Shown in pieces: positions 23,071-34,101 of a stretch of DNA of 64,000 nt; the first letter of the stretch is position 1, and each line of letters begins with the position of its first letter. The DNA is from Coenobita brevimanus (lineage: Eukaryota; Arthropoda; Malacostraca; Decapoda; Coenobitidae): NCBI GenBank assembly GCA_032717465.1, contig CM064665.1, forward strand, positions 23,718,088 to 23,782,087. The letters are read 5' to 3'. The translations under genes were made by a program, and so were the position numbers. Under the pieces are notes generated by a model. That model did no database searches and had not been told where the DNA came from. It worked only from the letters and a program-made list of their open reading frames with translations.

Positions 23071-24029
23071 TAAGCATCCACAAGTATCGTGAAATTGGGT
23101 AACCTAGGATTAATGGCTTGAAAGCAGTGAAGGATTAGTTTAATGTTTTTTCCAATAATAAGATTAGCTTGCGTTGCTCTCATGTACTTGGTCTGGTGAC
23201 AATGGAAAAAAATGAATCGTAGTTACGACAGGGAATTGATTGTGTGTGTTATGACTGAACCGAGTTGGGTGTTCCCCTTTAGCCAAACAGCATAGTATTG
23301 TCTGGGCCGTTTGTACATTGTGTTATTGTGCTGGCACAGAGTTAATAGGGGTAAACCCAGGCACCACCCCAGGCCAGCAGGGCACAAGTTAGACTGCGTT
23401 AGTGTGTGTTGTGTGTTGGCTGGTAATGGTGTGTGGCGCTGTGGTGGTGATCTCACTTCCAACACCTTCAACCTGTAAAGCACGAGAATCCATTCCTGAG
23501 GATGGTATTGTATGTGGCTTTGGATATTTCGTGGCAGCTCTTCCATAACGATTTATCTTTCTGTATGTTGCACTTCAGTGTCCTCTGTTATTGATGAAAA
23601 CTATAAATACCGTAAAAGAGAGTATGCAAAGAAATCGGTAAGGAAAAGGTGTTGGGAAGTCATCTATGCTACCTACAGTCTAACCGTTATGTAAACAAAA
23701 TCATCTGTTTAAGTGCGAATAATAGAGATAATATTTTTTGCTTGGCGAAAGAGTTAGTAGAAAGAATTTGGAAAACGTTGAGCACGAGAAATCCCTCTTG
23801 AGCTAAATAATTTGTTGGTAATTACAAAAAATATCCTAACAACTCGCGTGATATTAAGGATTGAACAAATGATGGCGTGTGGACTTGTGGTCAATAATAC
23901 TTAAAAAAAATCTGGGATTCCGAAAAACCGGTGTGCATTGCGTAGCGGTGGTAATGATAGTGTTGGTCTGATAACGTTACATGAACCTCTTTATTTCCAT
24001 GACCAATTTCTGCCTTATTCTTGTTATCT
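23071..24029. other. Unassigned sequence
   Basis: AT-rich DNA with no supported gene. The small frames 23223-23546 and 23512-23694 have no domain or repeat support. Confidence 0.35.
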
Positions 24030-24110
24030 GTAGACGACTTTATTCAGCTTAGGAGAAATCCCTCGCGCTGAAGCGGTCAGTGAAGATTGTATCTAACGTC
24101 GTTTTGAAGT
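24030..24110 (+). repeat. R1 repeat fragment
   Basis: It has the R1 signature GTAGACGACTTTATTCAGCT followed by TAGGAGAAAT. The TTAACCC part is not clear downstream. Confidence 0.6.
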
Positions 24111-24195
24111 GTAACTTTATTAAGCCAAATAAATAGCAATGATAATTGATACGCCATGTGTTAAATCCATTCATTAAATAACACCACCTTTGTCT

Positions 24196-24502
24196 CACAC
24201 ACACACACACACACACACACACCGCTCGCTGGTGCAGTGGTAACGCTCTCGCCTAGCATCTGCTAAGACTGGGGTTCGCGCCTTGCTCGGGATGCGAAAA
24301 AGTTTCACTGACAAAGCGGGTGGTCACTGTCCTCCTTGAGCAAGAGGATGGGTGTGTGCGTGTGTGAAGGTCACAGCCTTGCCCTTAGATCGGACTATAT
24401 GAGCTCTCAGCTCCCTTCCGGGAGGGTAAAAGCTGACGATCACGACCATCAAGTGATCCTGACCGACCCGGTGAATTACACACACACGCACACACACGCT
24501 CC
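24196..24502 (+). repeat. tRNA-derived SINE A, copy 2, flanked by (CA)n
   Basis: The SINE body is 24223-24478. It starts CCGCTCGCTGGTGCAGTGGT (A box TGGTGCAGTGG, 24230-24240), has a B-box-like GGTTCGCGCCT at 24273-24283, and shares the body of 10007-10264. CA repeats abut both ends (24196-24222 and 24478-24502), so it either landed in a CA tract or shares its tail with one. Confidence 0.8.
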
Positions 24503-24640
24503 AACAGAGGCTAAATAGTACCAAAGATGGAGGGACTTTGGTGCGCATCAGTACACTCTCGTATGAATAAGCTGGTAACAGGGATGCCAAGGCCGTGGCA
24601 GGATCAGTTATCAGGTAGGAGATTCACTACACAGCACCAC
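24503..24640. other. Unassigned spacer
   Basis: Short stretch between SINE A and an R1 copy, with nothing recognised. Confidence 0.3.
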
Positions 24641-24654
24641 TAACTTACCACTAT

Positions 24655-24832
24655 ATCATATTCAGCTTAAGAGACCTTCTAAACACTTCTTTCTGAGCGT
24701 TTTATCTTGTATGGTACTCATTAATCCTCTTAGGGTCCTGGTACACGCTGTCAGCTGAATAAAACTGTCTAGGGCGGCAGGTGGAGTAGTATACTGAGAT
24801 ACGTGAGTTGTCCTGTCAATGAGAGGGTTATT
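24655..24832 (+). repeat. R1 repeat copy
   Basis: ATTCAGCTTAAGAGA (24660) is followed by CATTAATCCTCTTAGGG (about 24720), AGCTGAATAAAACTGTCT (about 24765) and GAGGGTTATTTT near 24830. This is the standard R1 block order. Confidence 0.6.
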
Positions 24833-25252
24833 TTATGTTGACTATAGCTTCTTACTATTGATACACATTGTGCAAACAAGACAGTGCCAAAGTGCCACGT
24901 GCAATAATAAATTGGTATGAAAGAGATGCTTGGAAGCCACCTTAACAATCAAGATTACGACCCTAGCCACACACCACCACTGGCTCTGGGCTGTAGTCTC
25001 GTCAAGGAGGGAAGCTAACAGGTACCCTTTCATCTATATTTTATTTCTGCATATGTCACATTAACATTAATGCCTTCATTGAATGCTGTTCAGAGAGATC
25101 GAGTGCTAACATGTCAAGGTTCACTAAGGAGAGGTGTAAGGTTCTTCAGTTATATAAACGTTGCCAGGGACGTACGGTCTGCTACGGCTTAGGCATTCTG
25201 GACTACAGTAGGGTAGCCAAAGGGGCCTCGGTTTGCTGTTAATAATAAATGC
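24833..25252. other. Unassigned sequence
   Basis: No gene or named repeat. Confidence 0.3.
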
Positions 25253-25660
25253 GTAAACTATGTCGATCTTAAAAAAAAAAAAAAAAAACGAAAATCACAA
25301 AAAAGAATAATGAAACCAATTAAAAGAAATCGCCAAGGAAGGCCTACAGGAAAGCCTTCTAATCTTACGAGAACAGGACCCGAGTGACATCCTGCAGGCG
25401 TACTCTGTGCCTTTGCAAACACCTACTCTACGGAAGTCGGCAATCTGATAAAAAATATAAGATGAAAGAAGCCCAATTTTTATTCAACCGTATTCACATT
25501 CAAAATTCAGCTGCATCTTTTCCCAACTGTATATTTTTACACATTACTCCTCTTCTTATATGTTACTGATGTAAACTATGTCGATACTAAGATTATATAA
25601 ATAACACACAGGAGGACATTTAAGTATAACATGGAAGGTAAATCGCCAAGGGAAACGAGA
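25253..25660 (+). repeat. Diverged two-copy repeat, period about 318 bp
   Basis: GTAAACTATGTCGAT at 25253 recurs at 25571. AAATCGCCAAGG follows in both (about 25327 and 25633). An A-run lies near 25270. Confidence 0.5.
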
Positions 25661-25881
25661 TACAATGCCTCCTATAATGACAAGAATATGCTCCATTGAC
25701 GCTGAGGTGACAACCCTTTGGCCTCGGTGGGATTCCTGGAGGGAATAAAATCTGGCCAAAACGTCAATATTTTTAACCTTTGCGCTGCGGTAGGTTTCCC
25801 TGAACTGAATGAACTGTCTGGTGTAACGGGAATTAAACCGTCAGTCAAAAGTTTAAGTACAATGTGTGGGTATTATGAACT

Positions 25882-25888
<7 letters not shown>
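25661..25888. other. Unassigned sequence
   Basis: No supported gene. Confidence 0.3.
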
Positions 25889-25934
<46 letters not shown>

Positions 25935-25984
25935 CGCCGAGAAATAGATGAAGAGAAAAAATTGAACTATGGGATAAGATAGAC

Positions 25985-26037
<53 letters not shown>
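25889..26037 (+). repeat. (GA)n and (GT)n microsatellites
   Basis: A GA run lies at 25889-25931 and a GT run at 25986-26037, separated by 54 bases of unique sequence. Confidence 0.97.
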
Positions 26038-26040
<3 letters not shown>

Positions 26041-26660
26041 TTGGCAAGATGTGGGTTGTAGCACGCTGGGTACGGATGATGCTGTAAAGTGTGCACAGAC
26101 ATGATAGGCTATGGTGTAAAATACACCCATACCAATCCTGTTGTGGTTGAATCAGTATATTTCATACGCTAGTATTAACCCGTTAATAATGAGTGTTTTT
26201 TTATTGGTTTCTGAGTGAAACCAAATGGTATTTTTCGGCCTTAATTAGCTGCCCTCGGGTTGAAGGAAAAATCTCGGTCATAACCACTTCATAAAAAAAA
26301 AAAGTCTTTATATTTGTTCTTGTCAATGCCACCCGACAATAATCAGTTTCAGTAAGTGGTTCTAAGTTTAGGAAGCTGGAAACGACTTTTATTATATCAT
26401 GATCAATGTTTACAAGTATATAAACGAGCCAAGAACAGTTCGTATTTCCTGCGTGAAACGGCGTGGAAGGGATGTGACTGGAGTGAGCCAGGTATAAAGC
26501 GGATGACTCGACCGTGAAATAGATCTCCCGGGCTGCTCGTTACAAGGTTTAGTGAGACGCTCAAGCAGGTCGCCTCAAGAAAACGCTTGAAGGAATTTCG
26601 GCGGCTAAAGAAGAAGAGATTGGGAGGCTGCTGGTGGAGGGGGAGGGGGTTAAAGCTGAG
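26038..26660. other. Unassigned sequence
   Basis: No gene or named repeat. A-runs occur near 26287. Confidence 0.3.
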
Positions 26661-26801
26661 GGAACATCATCAATATCGTCTTCATCTTGACGACCATTAC
26701 TATCACTACCGTCATCATCACCATAGTCATCGACATCATCACTGTCATCGTTAGGCATGGCCGTAGTCGTCATTGTTATCATCATCATCATCATCATCAT
26801 A
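26661..26801 (+). repeat. Imperfect (ATC)n tract
   Basis: Many CATCAT/GTCATC units. The aspartate-rich minus-strand frame is a translation of the repeat, not a gene. Confidence 0.85.
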
Positions 26802-26904
26802 ATGAACCTCCTTCCCTCCCAATTTAAGCGATTTGGTAAAGATCACAGTAAATTTAGTAACACGGGTATTAGGAAGCTACCTCACTCAGTACAGTAACAC
26901 CCGC

Positions 26905-27070
26905 CAGACGGCTGTTATTCAGCTTAAGAGAGACCACTTATGCTTTATTTCTATTTGTTTTTCCTGGCAACTGAGCACATGATTATCTTTAGGTACAGGG
27001 TGACTTCTCGTACTGCATGGTGTAGAATAAGTGTCTGTTAAACCTTTCAGTATAAAGGCGTCATTTCTGT
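26905..27070 (+). repeat. R1 repeat fragment
   Basis: GCTGTTATTCAGCTTAAGAG (26911) is followed at distance by TTAAACCTTTCAGTATAAAG and GCGTCATTTCTG (about 27038-27070), both R1 blocks on the plus strand. Confidence 0.45.
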
Positions 27071-27279
27071 ATTTTTGCTTCCACAAGGCGAAACTTGGAC
27101 GGTGGATGAGGACATAAATCAAGTGTCTTGTATATATCGCACAGTATGTAGTTTAGTGGCCGGCTTGTGCTGTAAACGCTTGACATGGGTGAGAAGTGTT
27201 TTGCGGGTCCTGAAAGCAATGGATCCACTGGGCCAAAGACTAGGCCTACCACTCTGCATCACTGGGGAGGTGATTCTCT

Positions 27280-27540
27280 CCCACCCACTGCTTCATACAC
27301 GGGTGTAGATGTGGAAAACTTTGGAGATTAAGGGAAAAGCAACCCGATCCCACCCACTGCTTCATACACGGGTGTAGATGTGAAAGACTTTGGAGATTAG
27401 GGGAGAAGTAACCCGATCCCACCCACTGCTTCATACACGGGTGTAGACGTGGAAGACTTTGGAGTTTAGGGGAGAAGCAACCTGATCCCACCCACTGCTT
27501 CATACACGGGTGTAGATGTGGAAGGCTCTTGAGTGTAGGG
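27280..27540 (+). repeat. 69-bp minisatellite, about 3.8 units
   Basis: The unit start CCCACCCACTGCTTCATACA lies at 27280, 27349, 27418 and 27487, exactly 69 bp apart. Because 69 is a multiple of three, the minus strand stays open with a 23-residue period (MKQWVGSG-FSP-LQS...). I regard the open frame as a by-product of the period. Confidence 0.95.
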
Positions 27541-27769
27541 AAAGAAGTGCAGTCAAGAGTGGGAGTTACTGAAACAAGTTACCACAGAAATGCTTAAAGA
27601 GTAATATGGATATATAGATAATACATGAATAGGTTGGTGAAGGTGGTGAAGTGGCTGATGACTTAAGCCTCTGGAACAAATTAACGCGTTCAACACAGCA
27701 ACATAGTTTGTTTCTTTGTTTGTTTTTTTATGTGCTCGATTCTGGGCATAGGCTTCACAGCCTGCTCCC
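27541..27769. other. Unassigned sequence
   Basis: No gene or named repeat. Confidence 0.3.
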
Positions 27770-28066
27770 AAGACCCAGTAGTCCTCCTACATATCATACA
27801 CTTCTACATGTCACCACTTCGGCACTAACACCCACCGTCCATATTGAATATATGCTAGGGCTGTCTCATACGGTACAGTACTGGTGTATTGGTATTAGCG
27901 GGGGTATTTTTACGACATGTCGGCGGGTCTTCTGGTAGATCGGTAAAGTCTGCTTTTACATGAAATTCAAATCCTTAAACAGTTCCCTGTCCCAGCGGGG
28001 ATTTGAACCTGGGTCCGGTTGGACCGCAGGCCACCTCTCTACCGACTGAGCCACCGCCTCCCCTAG
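27770..28066 (-). repeat. tRNA-derived SINE B
   Basis: On the minus strand the head reads GAGGCGGTGGCTCAGTCGGT (A box TGGCTCAGTCGG, 28042-28053) and then CCAGGTTCAAATCCCC (B box, about 28000-28010). Both match the polymerase III consensus well. The acceptor and T arms do not pair, so this is not a working tRNA. The body (27770-27930) is shared with 3095-3260. Confidence 0.7.
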
Positions 28067-28119
28067 TATTGTATATTTGTTACATCTACACGGAAATAGC
28101 TGGGTTATGACAAAGTACT

Positions 28120-28439
28120 CCAGCAGGGGAAGAGAGGAGAGGTTAGATACAGACTTCATTAACCCATTTACTACCAGGGCCTGTACTAACCTGAATAATA
28201 AATTTTGGTAGTAGCAAGGATACACTACAAAAATGTCATCGTTGTGAAGTTGCTAACCCCTTCAGTAAGATGAGGTATTTTTCATCTCATTCTTATCCCC
28301 AGACGACATTATGCAGCTGAAGAGAGACTTTTGTTGTTGTTGGGTTAGATATTGCCTTCATTAACCCCTTCACCTGTGGTATAAATGATCTCCCAAGCAA
28401 AATTATATAATCTGGTTGTAACAAGACTGAAGGAGTTAA
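28120..28439 (+). repeat. R1 repeat, two tandem units
   Basis: Unit 1 has TTAACCCATTTACTACCAGG at 28159, TGAATAATAAATTTTGGTAG, and an end GTGAAGTTGCTAA at 28256. Unit 2 has CAGACGACATTATGCAGCTG at 28300, TTAACCCCTTCACC at 28361, and an end GACTGAAGGAGTTAA at 28439. The TTAACCC starts are about 202 bp apart. This is the clearest view of the R1 unit and shows that it can be tandem. Confidence 0.7.
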
Positions 28440-28559
28440 AGGAACACACTGAGGTGGTTCGGCCGTGTGGAGAGAATGGAGAATGAGAGACTGGGTAAGA
28501 GAGTGACTGAGTGTGAAGCGACTTGGAGGAGAGTTAAACAAAAATGAGGTGGAGAGTTA

Positions 28560-28652
<93 letters not shown>

Positions 28653-28800
28653 AGGAATAGGGAGAGTGAGGCCGAGAACAAGGTGGAGAGATAAGGTGTG
28701 AGAGAATGCAAGGGAAACGTAGAGTGTCGTACAGGTAGGGATTGTTACTGAGTAAGCACAGAAACGCTTGGAGGTCTTTTAATTGAGGCCATCCCTCAAA
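28440..28800 (+). mobile_element. Decayed RTE-like 3' fragment split by (GT)n
   Basis: GGAACACACTGAGGTGGTTC encodes the RNTLRWFG block, followed by RVERMENERLGKRV. A GT array (about 28561-28650) then interrupts it. The continuation GTGAGGCCGAGAACAAGGTG and a far end with GGCCATCCCTCA follow. Only the 3' coding tail is present. Confidence 0.65.
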
Positions 28801-29340
28801 GTAGAGACAAATTAATACAAAGACACGCATAACGTTCCCCGAAGATGTGCACTGTACAGGATATGACAGGCGTGAATGAAGACTTTGTTCCTTGCTGTGT
28901 CTTACATAAATACAGTGATCGATTTTTCCCCAGTAGTTTTCAAGTTTTTGCTGGAATATGAACGTGAAAAGAGGGTAGTGGGCTCTCTTCCTTGCCGTGT
29001 CTTTCATATAGATACGCTAGACTCTAGACGAAGACTTCTTTGGTCAGGTTTTTAAGCGTATAATGATATTCAAACAAGGTTGTGAATGAAGATGTTTGAG
29101 GGGAAGTTTGGCTGCGACAGCTGTTTGTGAAAACAAAGTACATCATACTGATAATCATCCTGAACCTTGTTCCCACTTAAACACGGGATGAGGTTCAGTG
29201 AATTTCATGCTACCACGAACAATTATTCATGTTGTGGGAGTGTCCCATTTCCGTTAGGTGTAAACAAACCGAATACAGGGAACTCACAATGACGTTCGAC
29301 AAAACACACTTTGGGCTTGTAAATAATTCAACATACTGGT
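28801..29340. other. Unassigned sequence
   Basis: No gene or named repeat. Confidence 0.3.
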
Positions 29341-29573
29341 AATTCACTCCTTCAGTCCAAGCAAGTCATTTGTAGCTTATTCTTCCTACTTGTACAAGAA
29401 TTTAACAATATGGGAGAGACTTTTCGAACTGGAAAGAGTCAGTATGGCCTTCAGCGATCCACTTAACTGCGAGATATGTACCTTAAACTGATGAAAAAAA
29501 AAAAAAAACATGGTGGTAACAAGAGAACAATTAGGAAAGACGTCATTGTAGTGAAGGGATTAATAAATCAAAG
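29341..29573 (+). repeat. R1 repeat copy
   Basis: CTCCTTCAGTCCA (29346) is followed by GAGAGACTTTTCGAACTGG, then GGTGGTAACAAGAGAACAA (29513) and GACGTCATTGTAGTGAAGGG ATTAA ending near 29572. An A-run at 29494 interrupts it. Confidence 0.6.
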
Positions 29574-29619
29574 AAACCAGAGGATGTCCAAGCAGGTGGG
29601 TATCCATCGGGGAGAAAAC

Positions 29620-29715
29620 GGAGGCCATGAACCCGCAACGAGGGCCATTACTCCACGACCAGAGACAGCACGCTTCAAGGGTCGTTTTTACTACACCAGT
29701 GGCCACGCCGAGGAA
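29620..29715 (-). repeat. Possible tRNA-related SINE head
   Basis: On the minus strand TGGTGTAGTAA (A-box-like) is followed about 54 bases on by GGGTTCATGGCC (B-box-like). The spacing is long and the A box ends poorly, so this is weak. The overlapping plus-strand frame 29476-29832 shows no domain. Confidence 0.3.
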
Positions 29716-30181
29716 AGGGACTTTGGCAGGTCTTCTGAACATAACCGTCAGCTGAACACCATTAAGAACTTTTGTGGTCGTTTGGTAGCACCAAAAACCA
29801 GAGAGGGTGCTCAGCAAGCACAGCGACGCTAAGTCAGGACACTGACCTGGACCTGTGATATACACAACATGTGTACGGATTTTGATGGAGCCAGAACCAG
29901 GCATTTATGAGATAACACGACACCTGACCCTTGATATTGACACATCACTTTTGACCTTGACCTTTGGTAGAGCTACACCAAAACTGAATCACGTCTTACC
30001 AGACTGACACACAAAGCATGATCCAATTGATATCGAAATCGGATCATATATTCATGAGATAAATCTTCACCTTTCCATTTGACCTTGACTCATGACCTTT
30101 GACCTTTGGCTGATGTGCATCAAAATCGTATCATTTCTTCCCATACCCAAAATGTATGTGGCCTTTTTATATCAACTAGGA
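29716..30181. other. Unassigned sequence with TGACCTT-type motifs
   Basis: Between 29925 and 30120 the plus strand repeats CCTTGACCTTTGG, TTGACCTTGACTCATGACCT and TTGACCTTTGGC. They resemble motifs at 36113 and 4347, so a decayed dispersed repeat is likely. Confidence 0.4.
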
Positions 30182-30191
30182 CAGGAGCTGA

Positions 30192-32097
30192 GAGAAGAGA
30201 GAGGTATATGTGAGCAGGAGAAGGGAGGTTAAGAGACTGGTGAAGGAGAGTAAGAAGAAAGTGGATGAAGAGTTTGGGAGGAATCTGAGTGTGAAATGGA
30301 GGGAGAGTAAGAAATTGTTTTGGAAGAAGGTAAAGAAAGTAAGGCAGTGTGAAAGGGGAAATAGTAGGGGAGTGAAAGATAGGAATAATAGATTTTTGGT
30401 GGAGAAGAGAGAGAAATTGAGGAGATGGAAGGAGCACTTTGAGGATTTGTTGAATGTAGAGAGTGAGAGCAGTGTGAGTATAAGTGGTTGGGGAATGGCT
30501 GGGAGAAGAAGAGATGAGAGAAGGGAGGAAGAGATCAGTAGGTCGGAAGTAGTGGAAGCGATGAAGAAGATTAAGCTGGGAAAGGCCCCAGGAATTGATG
30601 GAGTGTGTGGTGAAATGCTTAGGTATGGGGGTGAGATTGTTGTGGAGTGGATATGGAAGTTGTGTAGATTGGCTTGGGAAGAGGGAAGGGTTCCAGAGGA
30701 CTGGAAATCAGGTATAATTGTTCCTCTGTACAAAGGAAAAGGGAGAGAGAAGTATGTGGTAACCATAGGGGTATTTGCCTTCTTAGTGTGACTGGTAAAA
30801 TATATGGTAGAATACTCATTGATAGGGTTAGGCATATGACAGAGGAGCTAGTTGGAGAAGAACAAGGGGGATTTAAGAAGGGAAAAGGGTGTGTAGATCA
30901 GATATTTGTTCTAAGATGTTTAGTGGAGAAGTATCTAGAGAAGGGAAGGAAAGTGTATGCTGCCTTCATGGACTTGGAGAAAGCTTATGACAGAATAGAT
31001 AGGCAAGGTATGTGGAAGGTATTAAGAATATATGGAGTGGAGGGGAAATTGTTGAGTGCTGTGAAGAGTATGTATGAGGGAGCTAGGGCTACGGTGCGAG
31101 TGGATGGTGAGCTGAGTGAGTTCTTTGATCTCAGTGTGGGACTGAAACAGGGGTGTGTGATGTCTCCATGGCTGTTTAATATATATATGGATGGGGTTGT
31201 AAAGGAGGTGCAAGGTAGGGCAGTGGATGTGGGGTGGCCCTAATGAATGAGGGTGAGATTTGGAAGCTTCCGGTGTTGCTGTTTGCTGATGATACAGTAT
31301 TGTTGAGTGAAGATGAATGGGAGTTGCAAGGTTTGGTGAATGAATTTGGGACAGTGTGTAGGAGGAGGAAGCTGAAAGTTAATGTAAACAAAAGTAAAGT
31401 TATGGTGTTTGAGAGGAATGAAGTCACAGAGTGTGCAGTGAGGTTGGATGGTGAGGATATGGAGAATGTGAGTGCATTCAAGTACTTGGGTAGTGTGATG
31501 AGTAAGGATGGAACTTTGGGGGATGAAGTAAGTGAAAGGGTACAGCAGGGAAGAAAGGTTGTTGGTACACTGAAAGCAGTGATGAGAAATAGGGAGGTGA
31601 GTATGGAAGTTAAGAAGTCACTGCATGATGGTATTGTGATCCCTACCCTGACGTATGGAAGCGAGGCGTGGACCTTGCAAGAGGGGAACAAGTCAAGAGT
31701 GAGAGCAGTGGAAATGAGTTACTTGACAGGAGCATGTGGAGTGACGTGGAGGGACAGGTTGACGAATGAAGAAGTGAAGGAACGTTGTGGGGTAGATGTG
31801 GATGTGGTTGAAAAGATTAGGAGAAATACACTGAGGTGGTTTGGACATGTGGAGAGAATGGAGAATGAAAGACTGACTAAGAGGGTGTATGTAGGTGAGG
31901 TGGAGGGAGGGAGAGGGAGGGGTAGACCGAGGATGAGGTGGAGGGATGGAGTTGAGAGGTATATGAGGGAGGGGGGGGTGAGTTGGGGGGAGGGGAGTCA
32001 AATGGTGGGTGACAGAGTGACTTGGAGGCGTTTTGTCTGCGGCCACCCTTTGCGGGATTAGGGCGTCGGGCTATAGATAGATAGATAGATAGATAGT
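30192..32097 (+). mobile_element. RTE-like LINE copy 2 (subfamily B), 5'-truncated
   Basis: The insertion is flanked by the exact 10-bp duplication CAGGAGCTGA (30182-30191 and 32098-32107). It ends in GGGCGTCGGGCTATAGATAG and (TAGA)n. It begins in the linker ahead of the RT domain and lacks the endonuclease. It is the best-preserved coding copy in the window. It differs from copies 1, 4 and 6 in its tail (TCGGGCTATAG against TCTGGCAATAG) and in the C-terminal text (DVVEKIRRN, MENERL). Confidence 0.95.
30210..32061 (+). pseudogene. Reverse transcriptase of RTE-like copy 2, two frameshifts
   Basis: RT motifs appear in order: GKAPGIDGVCGEML (about 30580-30620); AFMDLEKAYD with the first catalytic aspartate (30962-30991); GLKQGCVMSPWLF (about 31138-31175); FADDTVLLS, the catalytic box (31282-31308). 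These are followed by FKYLGSVMSKDG, LTYGSEAW and LRWFGHVERM, ending CGHPLRD at 32061. One-base losses near 30755 and near 31231 break the frame into three overlapping pieces. All three catalytic aspartates remain. The coding strand is strongly purine-rich. Confidence 0.9.
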
Positions 32098-32107
32098 CAG
32101 GAGCTGA

Positions 32108-32284
32108 TCATGAATTATGTTAACACAGAAGCATTCAGGCATACAGATAAAATACATACGGGTACACAGGAGCAGATGCAGTCACAAAAACTACGTCTGC
32201 AGAGTCGCTACTATATGAAATGACGCCATCACAAATAAAAATAAAAAAAATGAAATTGTAATTTATATATTGCCATGACTACTT
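32108..32284. other. Unassigned spacer
   Basis: Short sequence after the LINE target duplication, with nothing recognised. Confidence 0.3.
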
Positions 32285-32450
32285 CCAAACGATTTGTATT
32301 CAGCTTAGTGGACTCTTTAAGAACTGAAATGGTTCGATATATTCATTATCCCCTTTATTACCAGTCCTACTACGATGAATCAAATCGTCTAGTGATAGAA
32401 AGAAGATAATACGAAAGACGTCACTGTATTTCAGAAGTAAAGGCTTCCAT
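32285..32450 (+). repeat. R1 repeat copy
   Basis: CGATTTGTATTCAGCTTAGT (32289) is followed by AACTGAAATGGTT, then TTATCCCCTTTATTACCAG, GAATCAAATCGTCTAGTG and GACGTCACTGTATTTCAGAA. Confidence 0.6.
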
Positions 32451-32814
32451 CCTTCACTGGCTCACTTGCTCTTAGCCATTTTTTCCCCAACCGGACTGTA
32501 GAGGCTCGCGGCCAATTACACAATGAGTACATTTAAGGCAATGGTAATCTGTCTGTCCAGCCCATGGGTGACATTATTTGAGCACCAAATATCAACCACA
32601 CCCCAGATGGAAACCTTTATGGGCCCCATCTGGTTGGAGCGCCTTAGCTCAGTAGGCCACCAGGCATCTGTTTGGTTAAATGGTTACCATCTATCGTAAT
32701 AAATGGTTATTCCTGGCCGACAGAAAACCATTTGGCTTGTCACTTGGTGTTGCCACTTGATGATTGAACTACACTGAGTGAGTGGATGGAGGGTGCTACA
32801 ATACACTCACTTAG
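32451..32814. other. Unassigned sequence
   Basis: No gene. A TTAGCTCAGTAGG string near 32646 is A-box-like but lacks a B box. Confidence 0.3.
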
Positions 32815-33570
32815 AAATAAATAAAATCTCCTGATGTTAGCTGAAACAGAACACTAATATTGTCCCCACCATGAGAGGGGTAATGTTACTAATAACTGGG
32901 TCTCTACACCGAAGTATGGTGAGGTACTGAATTTCCCTCGTGTCTGTTTCCTCCTTCCAAGAGGAATTTTCAATTTGACGTTTTCCTTTATTTCTTCAAC
33001 AACTTGCTTCAAATTTGGGAAGGCTATTCTTTGGACCAATACCCCCAGACACCTTATCATTTTTTTACATAATCATTTTAAAGTGATTTATGGGGTGAAA
33101 GTCAAACCACATAAACACGCAAATTTGTATATCCATTTTCGTTAATCAACATGTTTGTTAAGCATCATGGCAACTTGCACAGAAGCATGTCAGTGAACTG
33201 GAACTATGTGGAGACTATCTCGGATTCTCTTGGGAACTGTGGCTGTCTTGAAACACTCATTTTCTTTTGTTTTAATTTTACCAGAATAAAATCATCTGGC
33301 GTTTACTGCAACACTATACTAAATTAGTTCCGACCGTGAGAGGTTCAATGTTACCAGTATTAAATATCAAGAACCGATGTCTCACTCATAGCTAAATAAA
33401 ATCATCTGGCGTTCTCTAGGCAATATCACTGTTGTTCCGACCATGAGCCAATTATTTTTTCAAGAATTAACAATACAGTTGTTATGTGTTACTCTCAGAT
33501 AAATATAATGATGTAGCTTTTCCTGGATTATAATACTAAAGTTGTCTCGACCATGAAGGAATTTAGGGGA
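32815..33570 (+). repeat. R2 repeat array, unit about 105-110 bp
   Basis: AATAAAATCATCTGGCGTT lies at 33285 and 33395, and a diverged form at 33500 (spacing 110 and 105). An older copy starts near 32815. Each is followed by a CACTA/ACTAA block, then TTGT-C-GACCATGAGAGG and GTAATGTTACTA. Minus-strand copies lie near 35735 and 49236. R2 shares the AATAAAATCATCTGG block with R1 and may be a sister family. Confidence 0.7.
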
Positions 33571-34101
33571 CTTGCATTCTACAGCAATGCATTTGCCATG
33601 TCAAGGGAAAGTCGGAGTGTTGGATACAGTATACTTATACTTGACTGTAACATTGACCATTGCGGTTTATGTTCTAGAGGAAGATTGGAACTTAGCTAAC
33701 AGTGATACTCAGCATCGTTGACCCTCGTGCATTCGACAGATGTACAGTGCTGTATTTCGAAGCCTTCATTTTCTCATTATTTAGAGGGCAATATAGAGTA
33801 GTGGATTAGAGAGTAGAGGCCGCTTCACCCACCCAAACAACCCCGTTAACTATAGAGGCAGGACCTGACTAGTATTAATGTGTGGGGGTCCTAACTCCTC
33901 AGGAGCTTGTTTCATTTTCTTTCCTTTTGCCCTTGTGTTTCCTTGATTTTCATTATTCTGTGCCCATTGTATCCATTTTCATCTAAGGATTCGGAGGATC
34001 CCCAGTGGCAAGTAGTCTGCGTTAGTATTTAACGAGAAATAAGCATATTCCCCGACATTTACAGATTGAACAAAATACTCCTAATTCATATCTTGCAGTT
34101 C
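33571..34101. other. Unassigned sequence
   Basis: No gene or named repeat. Confidence 0.3.

Noticed and set aside
27246..27503. 85-codon protein with 23-residue repeats
   Set aside because: The period of 69 bp automatically keeps the frame open; no start context or neighbouring exon supports a gene.
27280..27540. CRISPR-like array
   Set aside because: The repeats are directly adjacent with no unique spacers, and the sequence is eukaryotic.
27990..28064. A functional tRNA gene at the head of SINE B
   Set aside because: A and B boxes are good, but the acceptor and T stems do not pair and the sequence continues into a SINE body.
29476..29832. 118-codon Lys/Arg-rich plus-strand frame
   Set aside because: Begins in an R1 copy with an A-run and crosses a possible SINE head; no domain.
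30120..30835. Long minus-strand frames (up to 219 codons) over RTE-like copy 2
   Set aside because: They are antisense to the reverse transcriptase; purine-rich sense coding yields open antisense frames rich in Ser, Leu and Pro.
32640..32700. A-box-like TTAGCTCAGTAGG suggesting a tRNA or SINE
   Set aside because: No B box at the right distance and no cloverleaf.
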